From NCBI GenBank assembly GCA_963585895.1, contig OY757912.1, positions 78,873,102 to 78,937,101 on the forward strand: DNA of 64,000 nucleotides. Reading direction: 5' to 3'. The notes under the pieces were generated by a model that had not been told where the DNA came from, did not search any database, and worked only from the letters and a program-made list of their open reading frames with translations. The position numbers and the translations under genes were made by a program. Source of the DNA: Sepioteuthis lessoniana. Lineage: Eukaryota; Mollusca; Cephalopoda; Myopsida; Loliginidae. Positions 32,257 through 43,010 of the stretch are shown here, piece by piece. Position 1 is the stretch's first letter. Every line of letters starts with the position of its first letter.

Positions 32257-32440
32257 GTCATATAAGACCAATTTTTCACCTCCTACAATAACATTCTTGA
32301 GAAAGAGGCCATTTTTCAGCCTTGAAAGAAGATTTATTGCTATGGATATGGGATCTACTTTATTCTTCTTACTAAGAGTATGAGGAAGCCAAATACCCAG
32401 CTTGCTCACTTTTTCTATCTTTTTTTCAAGAGGTGGCAGA
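32257..32440 (-). mobile_element. Mariner-like transposase fragment, middle
   Basis: Minus strand: SKLGIWLPHTLSKKNKVDPI, SIAINLLSRLKNGLFLKNVI and VGGEKLVLYD. This matches the region before the first catalytic Asp of mariner (usually VGDEKWV-YD). Here GGEK replaces GDEK, so that Asp is lost. It abuts the REP-B tail. Confidence 0.8.
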
Positions 32441-32899
32441 TTGTGGATTGGGATTTGTTATAGTCAAGTGGTAATTCTTAGGTACTTTTGTGCGAATTGC
32501 ATTACACTAAATATCTCAAAGTATGTTAAACAAGGTCTTGAGCGTATTGGCCTGGTTTCATCTCTCGCAGGAACGAAACTTAGAAAACCAGTTTCGGACT
32601 TGGCCGTCATTAATGACACCTTAACCATTAACACCACAATATTTCTTGGTTGTTTCTGTAGCATTTTTGTTATTCTTAAACCCCCACAACATAACATGTC
32701 GAATATGCACTTTCAGTCCTTCGATATTTGGGGTGGGGGAGATCATAAATTAAATTATGATACGCTCTCTTTCACTATTGACATAAGAATGATTGCTGAA
32801 GGAAATCTTTAATTAGGTAATTTCCGGTTGCATTTAAAACATTGGAAGTTTGAAATGCGTAGTTACAACTTGCTTTTAAAAAGCGTAAATTATTTTTGA
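32441..32899. other. Unassigned stretch
   Basis: Overlapped by a 136-codon plus-strand open frame (32402-32812) that begins inside the antisense mariner piece, has no motif, and includes a degraded minus-strand tRNA-like head (TTAACCATTAACACCACAAT near 32620). I do not call it a gene. Confidence 0.45.
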
Positions 32900-33125
32900 T
32901 TGATTTGGTTTCTTTTTTAATTGTATATCAACCTTCGTGGGTTATTTAATGCCAAAGCTATCCTTGTAAAATAACTGCAGTGGTACTATTTAACTCAGAG
33001 CTAGGGATATAAGAGGCTTGTGCCTTCCCCGAGAGTATTAGCCCGAAAATGAACTTAAGAGCGCAACTACAGTTCGAACTCACTTCGGTGACACAGTCCG
33101 GCACTTAAGCCATTATGCCAATCAT
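32900..33125 (-). mobile_element. SINE-A copy, diverged
   Basis: Minus strand: tail TTGTATATCAACCTTCGTGG, body (GAGCTAGGGATATAAGAGG), B box AGTTCGAACTCAC, A-box remnant TTAAGCCATTATGCC. Confidence 0.83.
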
Positions 33126-33604
33126 TTATAACTCAACCCAATATATATATATATATGTGCGTGAGAGAGAGAGAGAGAGAGAGAGCAATTTATACATGAT
33201 ATACTCATTTAATAGAATGGCAAGTTGTCTTGTGCTCCTGGAAGATTTTCTTTATTAAACATGTTTTTCATACCAAACCTTCTTTGAAATCATCCGTGTG
33301 AAAACCTGTGAGTGAAAGGCTTACACAAATAAGATTGTTTTTCTACCATGCAGATCACTTAAAAATAAACAGGATGATATATTTAGCGGATCTTTCATTT
33401 CGCTAACCAATTGAAACATGGTTTAATCATAAAAGATAATTTAGAAAGACTAAATTTTCTCTTCATGTTGGTAATAATGGACAATTGCAAGTTTTTAAGG
33501 CTTCTGACGAATGTTGAACCCTGTAACAATGTAAGCGAATAATACCGGATGAAAATTGACAAGTTTTTTTAGAGTCTGCAGCTAGAAGAGAAATGAATTG
33601 CTGT
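33126..33604. other. Unassigned stretch
   Basis: Short (TA)n and (GA)n tracts at 33141-33185, otherwise nothing recognised. Confidence 0.4.
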
Positions 33605-33836
33605 AATTTATTTCTTCATTAAATGGAATATCACCCTTTGTGGGTTATCTAATGCCAAAGCTTCTTTGTAGAACATTAATAGATTTATTTAACCAATACC
33701 TGAGGGATAAGAGCGTTCTTACCTTTCCCAACGGTGTTAGTCAGAAAGTGAACGTAATAGCGCGACTAGAGTTCGAACACGCTTACTTCGAGGCCTTAGT
33801 CCAGCACTTTATTCTTTACACATCAGTGACTCCTCC
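33605..33836 (-). mobile_element. SINE-A copy, diverged
   Basis: Minus strand: tail AAATGGAATATCACCCTTTG, body GAGGGATAAGAGCGTTC, B box GAGTTCGAACACGC. The A-box end is degraded. Confidence 0.83.
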
Positions 33837-34106
33837 TATGAATTGCCAAAGTTCAACATCTCGTCCAGCAAGCTAGGTATAACAAAATATGCTACAACTA
33901 GCTCCATGAACTGAAAACAGCAGTTAATCAAGGCTTAACGAGGTCACCAGGCTCAATCAGCTTTCTAAGCAGTGGCGAAATCTGGTAGGATGAGGCTGCC
34001 CCAGCAAAGCAGAAGTTAGGGCTGGTTGTTAAGTTAATCCCAATAAAAGAAGATGGATTTCTCGATTCAAATACCCACCCAACCAGTCACCCAGTATCTA
34101 TATGTC

Positions 34107-34169
<63 letters not shown>

Positions 34170-35186
34170 TGGTGGCTGGGGTACGAGGAAGTGAAGGAAA
34201 TCTTCAAAAGATGCGGTAAGAAACGGTTCTTATTGGAACGAAGGAGCTACCAAACACGTTGTATCTGTTATCCTTTTTCACTTACTTCCAAACTTCAGAA
34301 ACTGAACGAAAAAGATAAAAGCAACAATCAAGTTGAGCCATAATCCGACAATTAGACATCACCGATATAGTAATTGTCGATGACTACGCTACTAGAAACT
34401 CTAGCCTGACAGCCGTTCATCCACCGCCCCCTTAGATACACGGCTATTATTGACAGCTTCCTAGATATATTTCTTATGTTAATATTCTCGGGAAAGGCCT
34501 GGATCCACCTCTCTCTCTCTCTCTCTCTTGATAGATAGATAGATAGATATGAAGACTGGCATCGATTAGTAGATAGATATGAACAGACTAGCTCAAAGAT
34601 AGAGAGAAATAGATGGATAAATATGAACAGACTGGGATAGATAGATAAATAGATATTTTAACACAGTCCCATAACACTTTTCAGTGAATATTAAAAATGT
34701 TCACATCTTATTGATCACTTGAGAACATATCTGAAATTGCCATTCCTGGTCAAAAGCAAAGCAAGAGTAATTAACAGCAGCGCTAATGATAGGTCAATAC
34801 ACATAACTGATCGATCTGATCAATAACTAAACTGGGTTAGTTAAACTAGCCGCCGTTCAGATAATGAGTCAATCAATAACTTTACGTTTCATAACACTCG
34901 GAATATTGAACGATGTTAAAGTTGCAATGTTGATAATTGACAGATCAATAAAGCACTCCGGATTCGAACTAGATAAATATCTTAAAAGATTTTCTTTAAT
35001 GAATCTATTTAGAAAGTAAGAAATCTCTTGAGACAAAATGAACGTCAAGTAAAAGATGCGAATCCCTTTGTTCTTCTCTTTGTTTTTATGTGTTTATGAA
35101 GTATTTTCAATCATGATTATTCATTTTGATTCGCATTGTCTTTCATTCTTTATTTTCATTTTTTTTTCTTTTTTTCGTTTTCATTA

Positions 35187-35189
<3 letters not shown>
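33837..35189. other. Unassigned stretch with microsatellites
   Basis: (CTGT)n then (CT)n at 34108-34169, (CT)n and (GATA)n at 34509-34550, degenerate GATA to 34655. The remainder shows no gene or family. Confidence 0.45.

Positions 35190-35242
<53 letters not shown>
35190..35242. repeat. (TA)n microsatellite bordering an inverted repeat
   Basis: Pure TA run immediately left of the inverted repeat. A second TA run (35974-36001) lies beyond its right arm. Confidence 0.95.
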
Positions 35243-35245
<3 letters not shown>

Positions 35246-35954
35246 AAATTCATTGAACATAATAGACATTTTATGCCTACATATTCTCTTTTGGATCCGT
35301 TCGAATTCCCGTATTACTTTTATCGTATTCGGGGGAACTGATTAAGGTATTTTCCATAATTGTATGTATCCCTAGTACTTTCTGCCCGACTTTGGGCCAT
35401 CATCAGGGGAGAATCTGTTACAAAAGTGATGTAACTTTTGTTTTAGCAAATTACTACTGTGTAAGGACGTCTTTGCTGTTGGAGATTATGGCGCTTGCTT
35501 TTAAATGTAATTCTGTAAATAGTGCCAGTAGCTAAAGACATTTAAGTACGTTAGCACTGGTTTGAAAATTAATTCTATTAAGTGCTGGTTGCAGGTTTCT
35601 AATATATAGTGCTTCGAGAATCTGAAGTTTTTGTTTATTATTTTGATGTTCGAGTATTGTTGTGTCTACTGGCACTATTTACAGAATTACATTTAAAAGC
35701 AAGCGCCATAATCTCCAACAGCAAAGACGTCCTTACACAGTTGTAATTTGCTAAAACAAAAGTTACATCACTTTTGTAACAGATTCTCCCCTGATGATGG
35801 CCCAAAGTCGGGCAGAAAGTACTAGGGATACATACAATTATGGACAATACCTTAATCAGTTCCCCCGAATACGATAAAAGTAATACGGGAATTCGAACGG
35901 ATCCAAAAGAGAATATGTAGGCATAAAATGTCTATTATGTTCAATGAAATTTGC
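35243..35954. repeat. Large inverted repeat: two 288-bp arms, 136-bp spacer
   Basis: 35243-35530 is the reverse complement of 35667-35954 with about three mismatches and no indels. The spacer 35531-35666 is unique. Each arm carries CCTGATGATGGCCC, TTTTGTTTTAGCAAATTAC and GAATTCCCGTATTAC. A short frame ending LLDPFEFPYYFYRIRGN is present in both arms. No transposase or known terminal repeat is visible. Confidence 0.93.
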
Positions 35955-36000
35955 ATTAACGAAGAAATGCTGCCTATATATATATATATATATATATATA

Positions 36001-36250
36001 TAGATGATTGGTATAGTGGTTAGAGTATTCGCCGAATGTCCGGTAGGCCGTGGTTCAATTCCAGGTCGAGTCATACCAAAGGCTCAAAAATGGTACTTAA
36101 TGCCTCCGTACTTAACACTCAGCATTATAAGGTATGAATCAAGGATAAGAGGAGCAATCCAGGGAAAAAAGTAGCGCCCTTCCCTATAACTTGGTGTTGT
36201 AGCTATTGGAAAGGGAGCCTTCGGGTCGACCTCGATTACGGTCGACCAAT
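36001..36250 (+). mobile_element. SINE-C copy
   Basis: Head TTGGTATAGTGGTTAGAGTA, B box TGGTTCAATTCCAG, body and 3' end GGGAGCCTTCGGGTCGACC, bounded by TA runs on both sides. Confidence 0.9.
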
Positions 36251-36599
36251 TTATATATATATATATATATATATAAACAAAAGGTCATAATAGAAATATT
36301 TCTTTTGTGTTATTTGTTGGTTGTTCTCAACGAGTTTTGACATTAGGTGTCAGGTAAAATGTTTTTGTGAATATGATTAATTGATTTTTTTTAAATACTT
36401 GTTATACTAAAAGAGAAATGGCGAAAAATAAACTGATGACGCAGCATAATCATTCGCAGAACTTTTTTTTTTTTTTTGGTATCCAAGTATCTTCAGCTGA
36501 CCTTTGTATGATTTTTTGCTATTGCAGACACCTTTACACTGAGCTCTTCATTTGGGAGATATATGTTAAGCATCGGAGGGGCTATTAAAAATTAGCTTT
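36251..36599. other. Unassigned stretch
   Basis: (TA)n at 36251-36274 and a T run near 36463-36477. No family recognised. Confidence 0.4.
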
Positions 36600-37370
36600 G
36601 TCTGCTTGGTCAGGAACATATTCATTTAGATATGTGTTACTTCAAACCTGCTATTTCAAGGTGATGTTCTGAAAATCGCCTACTTTGATGTTAAAGCCTT
36701 TTGGAATCAGTGTTTAGAAACATTTTATGTATTTATCTTTGTGTGTTTCCAAGGATATTTGCCAATGTGTATTTTCTCTCAATTCTTTCCATGGTGTGAA
36801 CTTTGCATCTCTGTTGAAACTGTGACCTTTCAGGCGGAAATGTTGTTTTATAATTATTAGTCTATTGCAATCCATAGCTTTCTTTCTGAGTTTGTAATTA
36901 TTTAGTCTAAAGCAAAATGGCTATTCTGACTTTCCAATGTATTGCTTTTGACTGCGTGTTCAGTCCAATAAATAAATTATGTTTTTGCTTCAACAATTTG
37001 GTTTGTGGAAACACTTTCAATTCTTTTCAATTGTGAAGCTGATGAATGAGTTAGTTGACTTAAAGTGTTTGCAGCGGAGGTTGTTCTTGATATGACATGG
37101 TTGGCAAAATTTAGAAGTTTTATGGTAGGATTCTTATGGATTACTTTATTATTGTGTATGTTGTTGCTTCCAATCATTTCTTTCATGATATTTGGTTGAC
37201 GATAGATTAGTAATCCTAGTTTGTTTGTTTGTTTGTTTGTTTGTTTTGTTTTGTTTTTTATTTGTGGTTTACTTTTAGAATGTTCGAAGGGTTCTTGATC
37301 ATGTTTTTTATTTGTTTTTTTTGGTGGGGTCGGGAGGTATTTGTTTTGGTTTGGGGGGAGGATTGTCAAT
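36600..37370 (-). mobile_element. Retroelement C-terminal fragment with GIY-YIG-like domain (Penelope-like)
   Basis: Minus-strand words in order: LIYRQPNIMKEMIGSNNIHN, CKHFKSTNSF, IYLLDC-like and YIGKSE-like (the GIY-YIG core), LNNYKLRKKAMDC, HFRLKGHSFNRDAKFT and TLIPKGFNIK. This order (Cys-rich linker, Y-x-G-K, Arg helix, H-x-F, L-x-P-x-G-x-N) is that of the nuclease at the C-terminus of Penelope-like retroelements. It is a decayed fossil with several breaks. The RT domain is not seen here. Confidence 0.6.
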
Positions 37371-37395
37371 TATTTATTTTGTTTATATCGTTTTA

Positions 37396-37815
37396 ATTTT
37401 TTTCTATGATAGTTAATTTTTCATCACAGTTAAAACCACGACCGTTTAAGCGTAAGTATTCTTCCACAAATATTACATTGCCTTGATCCATAGATTTGAT
37501 TCTGTGCCTAGAGTTATTTAGTCTAACATAAAATGGTAATTCTGACTATCTGACAAATTGTTTTGGCAGCGTGTTCAGTCCAATAAATAAACTACATTTT
37601 TACTTCTACAAATTGATTTGTGAAAACATTTAAGGTTTTTTTTTTTCAGTCATGAAGTTAATGAATGGCTTAGTTGACTTGAAGTGTTTGCAACATAGCT
37701 TATACTTGATACTAAATGGTTGGCAAAATTTAGTAGATTTATTGGATTACTTTATCATTTTGAATATTGTTGCTTCCAACCATTTCTTTGGTCAACGATA
37801 GTATAGTATCCCTGG
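37396..37815 (-). mobile_element. Second GIY-YIG-like fragment, direct duplicate
   Basis: Aligns with 36860-37215 in the same orientation at roughly three-quarters identity (shared GCGTGTTCAGTCCAATAAAT and TGGTTGGCAAAATTTAG). Words: CKHFKSTKPF, VVYLLDCTRCQ, HRIKSMDQGNVIFVEEYLRL and RGFNCDEKLTIIEK. The divergence shows it is not a recent copy. Confidence 0.6.
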
Positions 37816-37855
37816 CTCTTGAAAAATACATATCAAATGGTTAGGCTTTTTATTG

Positions 37856-38210
37856 TTAGAATTGAATAACCGAAAAATCCATACATGAAGTTTGTTTCCA
37901 AAGTATCGGGACTGAAGCTACATTTACGAAAAGAGTGAGAGATAATAAATGAAACGTTACTTTTCTTAAAATAATCCCCTTGGGATTCAATGCATTTATT
38001 CCAGCGAGTTTTCTATTATTCGAAGCACCTCTGATGATATGGAGCCACGACGTCTTGTTTCTTTTAATGCCCTCCATGTCCTCAAATCTCTTAACCTCGA
38101 TATTAATTTTCAGTTTAGAAAATAAGAAAAAAAAATCACGCAATGACAGATTTGGTGAACATGGATTGTGTTGCCCTAGCACAATCCTCTGTTTTGCCCA
38201 AAACTGCTAA
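37856..38210 (-). mobile_element. Mariner-like transposase fragment, C-terminal
   Basis: Minus strand: HNPCSPNLSLRDFFFLFSKL (degenerate third catalytic motif, usually P-x-SPDLAP-x-D), KRFEDMEGIKRN, then after a shift RWNKCIESQGDYFKKSN, the standard C-terminal word. Downstream AAGTATCGGGACTGAAGCT matches words in the 46.4-47.6 kb repeat field. Confidence 0.75.
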
Positions 38211-38430
38211 TCCAAAAGTTTCAAAAACTGATAGTGACTCGTCTAGACAAAGTCTCCATGTCGATGCAGGAGTCTGGACGTCCAGACATCGTTTCTTTAT
38301 GAGTTACTTTATAAGTTAATCAGCTATGCACACGTCTAAATCTGAATTTTATATTTTAAATGTTAAAAACATAAAACGTTATTCTTGATACATCTCGATA
38401 CACATTAAGCACACATGTTTCGGTCTGCTT

Positions 38431-38480
<50 letters not shown>

Positions 38481-38490
38481 TTTATATATA
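38211..38490. other. Unassigned stretch with (CT)n
   Basis: (CT)n at 38432-38475, otherwise nothing recognised. Confidence 0.45.
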
Positions 38491-38662
38491 TGAAGTGGTA
38501 CTGAAAAGCTCTTGGCACTATCAGGAAGGAAATGTCATTTTTATCTTTTTTTAAGGTTCATTAAAACTTCAGAAATAATGTTCTAAGTGTTCAACTGCAA
38601 GATGAATATATAGAATATCCTGTATTTCTTAGTCCAAACGAGAACTTTTCAGCACTCATCGA
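38491..38662 (-). mobile_element. MITE copy (same family as 30621-30800)
   Basis: 172 bp with imperfect terminal inverted repeats: TGAAGTGGTACTGAAAAGCT at the left against the complement of TTTTCAGCACTCATCGA at the right. No coding. Probably mobilised by a Tc1/mariner enzyme, by analogy. Confidence 0.72.
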
Positions 38663-39212
38663 ATAGATAGATAGATAGACAGATAGATGAAAAGCATATA
38701 TCACACGTCAATTTATCTTTCTAATGAATCCACTAATATACGAGTGAATCCATTCTGTCGATAATGAGGGCAATTCATACACATTATTGTCATAAATATT
38801 TGAACAAACAGATAATTTACTTTTAAACACTCAGTTTGAAACTTAAATTTTTTTTAATTATGTAAGAACGAATTTTTTTGCAATCAATATAACAGGTATT
38901 TAGTTATATTTTTGCTTCTAAATACAAAATTGATGGAAAATTTTAACTGTTTTTAGTGGGAGGGTTTGTTTTTTTGTTTCGTAATCTTTCTAAAATCTGG
39001 TTATGAAAAATAGATCTTGGAGAATGAAAAGGCGAAACCACATTGCTATTTGATCGCGTTTCCAACCCGTCAATTGAATTTGTATCCTCCTTTTCAAAAT
39101 CCTGTCGGACTTAAAATATGCTGTCTATATTCTTATCAGAGGCTAAGAACCCCCGCCCCACAAAAGCAAAAAAAGGGTATCCAGAGTATAACACTAAACA
39201 GTCACGAATTCT
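38663..39212. other. Unassigned stretch
   Basis: Short GATA tract at its start. A 65-codon frame at 39017-39214 has no motif. Confidence 0.4.
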
Positions 39213-39380
39213 GAACCTCTGAAGAGTGTTAAGTACCCTTTCACAGGAATTACTCCCAGGTCTACTTTAATCCAGAATGGTAGTACCTGTTAGGATTTTT
39301 TTCTATAGATTAATCTGTTTGCAAATTATTTGTATTGAATAAGAATACCAGCTATTATATAACTGTGTGCAAAGAACTTA
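39213..39380 (+). mobile_element. REP-B fragment
   Basis: Core (AAGTACCCTTTCACAGGAAT, GGTAGTACCTGTTAGG) and first subrepeat. Head and tail absent. Confidence 0.7.
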
Positions 39381-39567
39381 AGAAACTATTAAACAAAAAG
39401 TGTAAATATGAACATACAATTAACGTGATGTCCTCTGGGCATAAAATAACCCCAGGCGAGTTGACATGTCACCAAAACTAATTAATTAATCTATCTTTTC
39501 TAAATTATTCATTTCCTTTGTAATTTTTGCAAAGAAATAATATGTTGTTCAGATATTTATCTCTCTG

Positions 39568-40063
39568 GGGACCTAATGGCTAAAGTGATGGACTTGCGGC
39601 CTCGAAGTAAGCGAGTTCGAACTCTAGTCGCGCTATTACATTTACATTCAAACTAAAACTGTCGGGAAAGGTAATAAGCCCCTATCCCCATTGAGCTATG
39701 AAATAAATAGTATCTCTGTTGTTCTTCTACAAGGATGATTTTGGCATTGAATAACCCATGAAGGTTGATAGGCCATTGTTGGGTATCACCTACCTTTTCA
39801 GCATAAACGCTGTTCCATATATGGCAGTAGCGGAGATCAGCCTGGGAATAAGCCAACGAGTCAGACCAGAAGAGCCGTTCCTATTGTTGAAGTATATCAT
39901 TACTCTATCACTAATCCTATGTTCTTATTACTAACAGTCTCTCTCTTGTAAATACTCTTTCCTGTAAATATAACTATTTTCCTCACATATCGTGGTTTTT
40001 CTTATTATAACTACTACTTGTGTTCTCTAACCAAAACACAACAGCCATTAAACAAAGAAACCA

Positions 40064-40070
<7 letters not shown>
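39568..40070 (+). mobile_element. SINE-A copy split by a solo LTR
   Basis: Head and body at 39568-39776 (GAGTTCGAACTCTAG B box), tail GATAGGCCAT, and the end CCATTAAACAAAGAAACCAA at 40045-40064. The insertion lies in the tail word GCCATTAAAC and duplicates GCCAT. Confidence 0.9.
39777..40043. mobile_element. Solo LTR fossil, 267 bp
   Basis: TGTTGGGTAT...CAAAACACAACA with TGTTG/CAACA inverted ends and a perfect 5-bp target duplication GCCAT (39772-39776 and 40044-40048) inside a SINE-A tail. Family not related by eye to the 582-bp LTRs of this window. No internal region. Younger than the SINE it interrupts. Confidence 0.85.

Positions 40071-40138
<68 letters not shown>
40065..40138. repeat. 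(CT)n microsatellite
   Basis: Pure CT run at the 3' end of the SINE-A copy, where the SINE's own terminal repeat would lie. Confidence 0.96.
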
Positions 40139-40139
<1 letters not shown>

Positions 40140-40202
40140 TTTTTAAATGATAGTTCATTACTGGACATAGTTTGAGTGTTAATCATTCTTCAGATGGCAT
40201 AT

Positions 40203-40233
<31 letters not shown>

Positions 40234-40234
<1 letters not shown>

Positions 40235-40980
40235 CCAATCAAACAGATTTTTTTAAAATTCTGTTAATATCAGAATCTTTTTCTTCATACATAACTACAA
40301 TATTGTAACCGATGCACCATGATCTTGCATACACCATTTTCACGTTCTTCCTATTTAACGTCATTGACTTCGTTTTATCCTTCTATTTAAACACGTTTCT
40401 ACTTTAAAGAACGTCAAGGAGAGGTGACTATTTTTACAAAATTCTTATTTTTGATCGAAGTGCGTGATACACAGAATTGTTTTAATTCGAAGAGGCACCA
40501 AGCCAAATTTGACGAAGGATTTCTCTGCCAAGAAATTTAAAACATCGATTTCTATTGACCCTTCGGATGTAATTATATAACCGTATCCATTAAATGAGCA
40601 TTTTGATCGTGAACATAAAACCGAGCATCTGCTTCAAAACTTCCTGAAACAAAACTTTTTCCTATTTTCCATTCATCAAACACGTTTTTTTTTTATTTAA
40701 TCAATGATTTAGTAATAAAATAGCAGTCGCGATATTTTTATATATTTTTATATGATGGTCAACTCAGTTTCAGCAAACGGCTCAGATATACGAAAGTCAG
40801 CAGAAACGTTTATAGACTGACCAAGATACTCTCATGGAACATGAACAAATTAGGTTTATTTTTCAATATAGTCCCCATTGCAGTCTACATACTACTTCCA
40901 TCGGTGTCACCGTGCTTGGATCCCATTGGTCTACAGTATATATGACGTTATCCAAGGAACTTTTAACCTATGAACTTTTA
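40234..40980. other. Unassigned stretch
   Basis: No gene or family recognised. (TA)n at 40209-40233 precedes it. Confidence 0.4.
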
Positions 40981-41040
40981 ATCCACATGTTCTCCCCTAG
41001 CTATGGGTATATACCCATAGCTAGGGGAGAACAGGTGGAT
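40981..41040. repeat. 60-bp palindrome without spacer
   Basis: ATCCACATGTTCTCCCCTAG...CTAGGGGAGAACAGGTGGAT. The two 30-nt halves are complementary with a single mismatch. The arms are pieces of SINE-D body (CTATGGGTA, AGTTCTCC), so it is a head-to-head SINE-D fragment joint. Confidence 0.93.
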
Positions 41041-41290
41041 TTATGCCTTTGTCAAGGAAATTCAAGACTCATTGATAATGACTAGTGATACCATCTAATT
41101 ATCCATTAACCCCTTCTCCACGGTACCTGTTTAACACATACACTCTCACACTCACACATTTAGATAGATAGATAGATAGATAAAAAAAAGTTACATGAAA
41201 AGAATGCTAGATGCAATAAAAACAGAGGAGGTATAAACCTTCAGACGGCCTGAAAACACTCGAAATTTAACGCTGTTATTGAATCCATAA

Positions 41291-41328
<38 letters not shown>

Positions 41329-41527
41329 GGATGCAGAAATGTCTTTTACCTAATCAAAACAGACTGACCATCATTTAATTGATGTTTGCGGCATGTCAAC
41401 ACGTATGAGGTTATTCTATGCCAAGAGGTTAGGGAAACACGTTCATAGCACATTAATATTTACATTTTTTGTGTAATAATTTCTGAAGAATTTTTTGTAC
41501 ACACGCCTATCAAATAGGAATAATTTT
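41041..41527. other. Mostly unassigned
   Basis: SINE-D-like words continue to about 41090 on the plus strand. (GATA)n at 41162-41182, (TA)n at 41298-41325, and a degraded minus-strand SINE tail (TTGCGGCATGTCAACACG) at 41370-41432. Confidence 0.5.
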
Positions 41528-41730
41528 TAAAGAGATCTATTTGACCCATAGAGAGGACCCTAAAAGGTAAGACCACCTTGTGTCAGACTGAACCAGGAAG
41601 TAATGGCAATGAAAGGGTACTCCACATTTCATGAAACTTCAAAACTCATCACTTGATGTAGTTTAAGTGACATACCCAGGACACTTCTTTAGGGAGGGCC
41701 ATACCTCTCTGCAAGGGTATTCTAAGCCCT
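41528..41730 (-). mobile_element. REP-B copy, diverged
   Basis: Minus strand: TATTTGACCCATAGAGAGGA, ATGGCAATGAAAGGGTACTC, ACCTCTCTGCAAGGG. Head end lost. Confidence 0.75.
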
Positions 41731-41866
41731 CAACAGGGTGGTTAGCGGTTCTAAAATATTTTATTCGTTGCAAAGGTGAATTCAACAAAGTTTAATGTCG
41801 AACACTCATCCATATATATGTGCAAAGACAAAAACTACCACGAATATGTAAGATTAATCTCTTCTT

Positions 41867-42079
41867 CTTCTGCGCAATGAGGAGATGATGACCGAGTTTG
41901 AAATCTTCAGGAACAAACTCAGTTCGTTTTATTGCTAAATTGTACGCCAGAACAAAATCTGCCTTGATCTCTTGAGGAAAAGTGACAATGAAAGTTTCTT
42001 TACGCAGTGGTAATACCGTTTTGCAACTCATCCAGTTATTCCGGCGAACCAACCTCATCCCAAATTGTGTTTGTTTCAA
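41867..42079 (-). other. Coding-like open frame of unknown origin
   Basis: Minus-strand frame with ordinary amino-acid mix: ETFIVTFPQEIKADFVLAYN, LAIKRTEFVPEDFKLGHHLL. It is bounded by a poly(A)/poly(T) tract at 42080-42101. I recognise no family. It could be a decayed exon, a transposon piece or chance. Confidence 0.15.
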
Positions 42080-42272
42080 AAAAAAAAAAAAAAAAAAAAA
42101 AGAAGTCTTCCGTCATTTTTGGTCGAGAATGAAGAAACCACGAATCAGGTTCACAAAGGAAAAACAAAACAAAACAAATCGAAAATACAATCATGTCCCG
42201 TCTTTATTGATGACAATTTCTCTTCGAATCAATGCAGGAGCAGCGTGTATGACACATAACTTTTCAACCGAA

Positions 42273-42854
42273 TGTTGTATCGCCACATAATACATATGTA
42301 TCTGCATATGCATTCAGAATCATACCAACGACACAATAAAGACGAGCGATACAGTTCTTTAGAAAAATATACCACTCACTTTATTGAAAGGGTTGTGTGT
42401 GAGAGAGGAGTTGGAGACCGAACAGAACTGCAACATATTGACCCCCACTCTATTGGCCATAACCGCGTTTTTTTCCTGTCCTCCTGAACTGCCCAACCGG
42501 GGGCCTGGGGGCCCAGCCTCTCTGGATACTGGTTTCCTCTACCGCATCTTATCTCCAACTCATCTGATCTCCAACTGACTGTCTTCTTGTCTTCACCCGG
42601 GCCTGGAGGCCCACTCTGCTGGATGCTGGCTTTCTCTACCGCATCTTGTCTCCAACTGATTAAATTTCCTGTGCACCGAGTTATATAATAGTTCACCACC
42701 CACCTTCTTCTTGTGAGTGTTACAAATCGCACTCATTCAACCCGTCCACAGTCAAGGTTATATTCTGATATTCCTCGACCAGATGCACCTGTTATTTACA
42801 CAGGTGAATTTCCTATTTTGACAGCCCGGCCAGGTCGGAGGTCAATATACAACA
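42273..42854 (-). mobile_element. Solo LTR fossil, same family as 4663-5244
   Basis: 582 bp, the same length as the copy at 4663. Ends TGTTGTATCG and CAATATACAACA. On the minus strand it begins TGTTGTATATTGACC and has CACCTGTGTAAATAACAGG. No clear target duplication is visible, so the flanks are mutated or rearranged. No internal region. Confidence 0.75.
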
Positions 42855-42897
42855 CTAAATCGAGCTAGACATATCAATATGGGGGCAAAATTTGGAG

Positions 42898-43010
42898 CTG
42901 GGCACCTGTGGTGTAGTGGCTAGTGTACTGGACTGCGACATCTTAATAAAAGAGTTCGAAATCCAGTCGCACTGTTACGTTTATTCACTCTTAACACTCC
43001 CGGCGACTTT
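42898..43010 (+). mobile_element. SINE-A head fragment
   Basis: GGTGTAGTGGCTAGTGTACT (A box) and GAGTTCGAAATCCAG (B box), ending soon after TTTATTCACTCTTAAC. Body and tail missing. Confidence 0.7.

Noticed and set aside
32402-32812. 136-codon open frame
   Set aside because: Begins inside an antisense mariner fragment and covers a decayed tRNA-like head. No domain and no coding-like pattern.
35780-35826. Hammerhead-ribozyme-like core CTGATGA...GAAA with a GCCC/GGGC stem (both arms of the inverted repeat)
   Set aside because: Stem II pairs, but I cannot form convincing stems I and III with a proper cleavage triplet. Decisive check: covariance search with the hammerhead models. A high-scoring hit would revive it, particularly as Penelope-like elements can carry such ribozymes.
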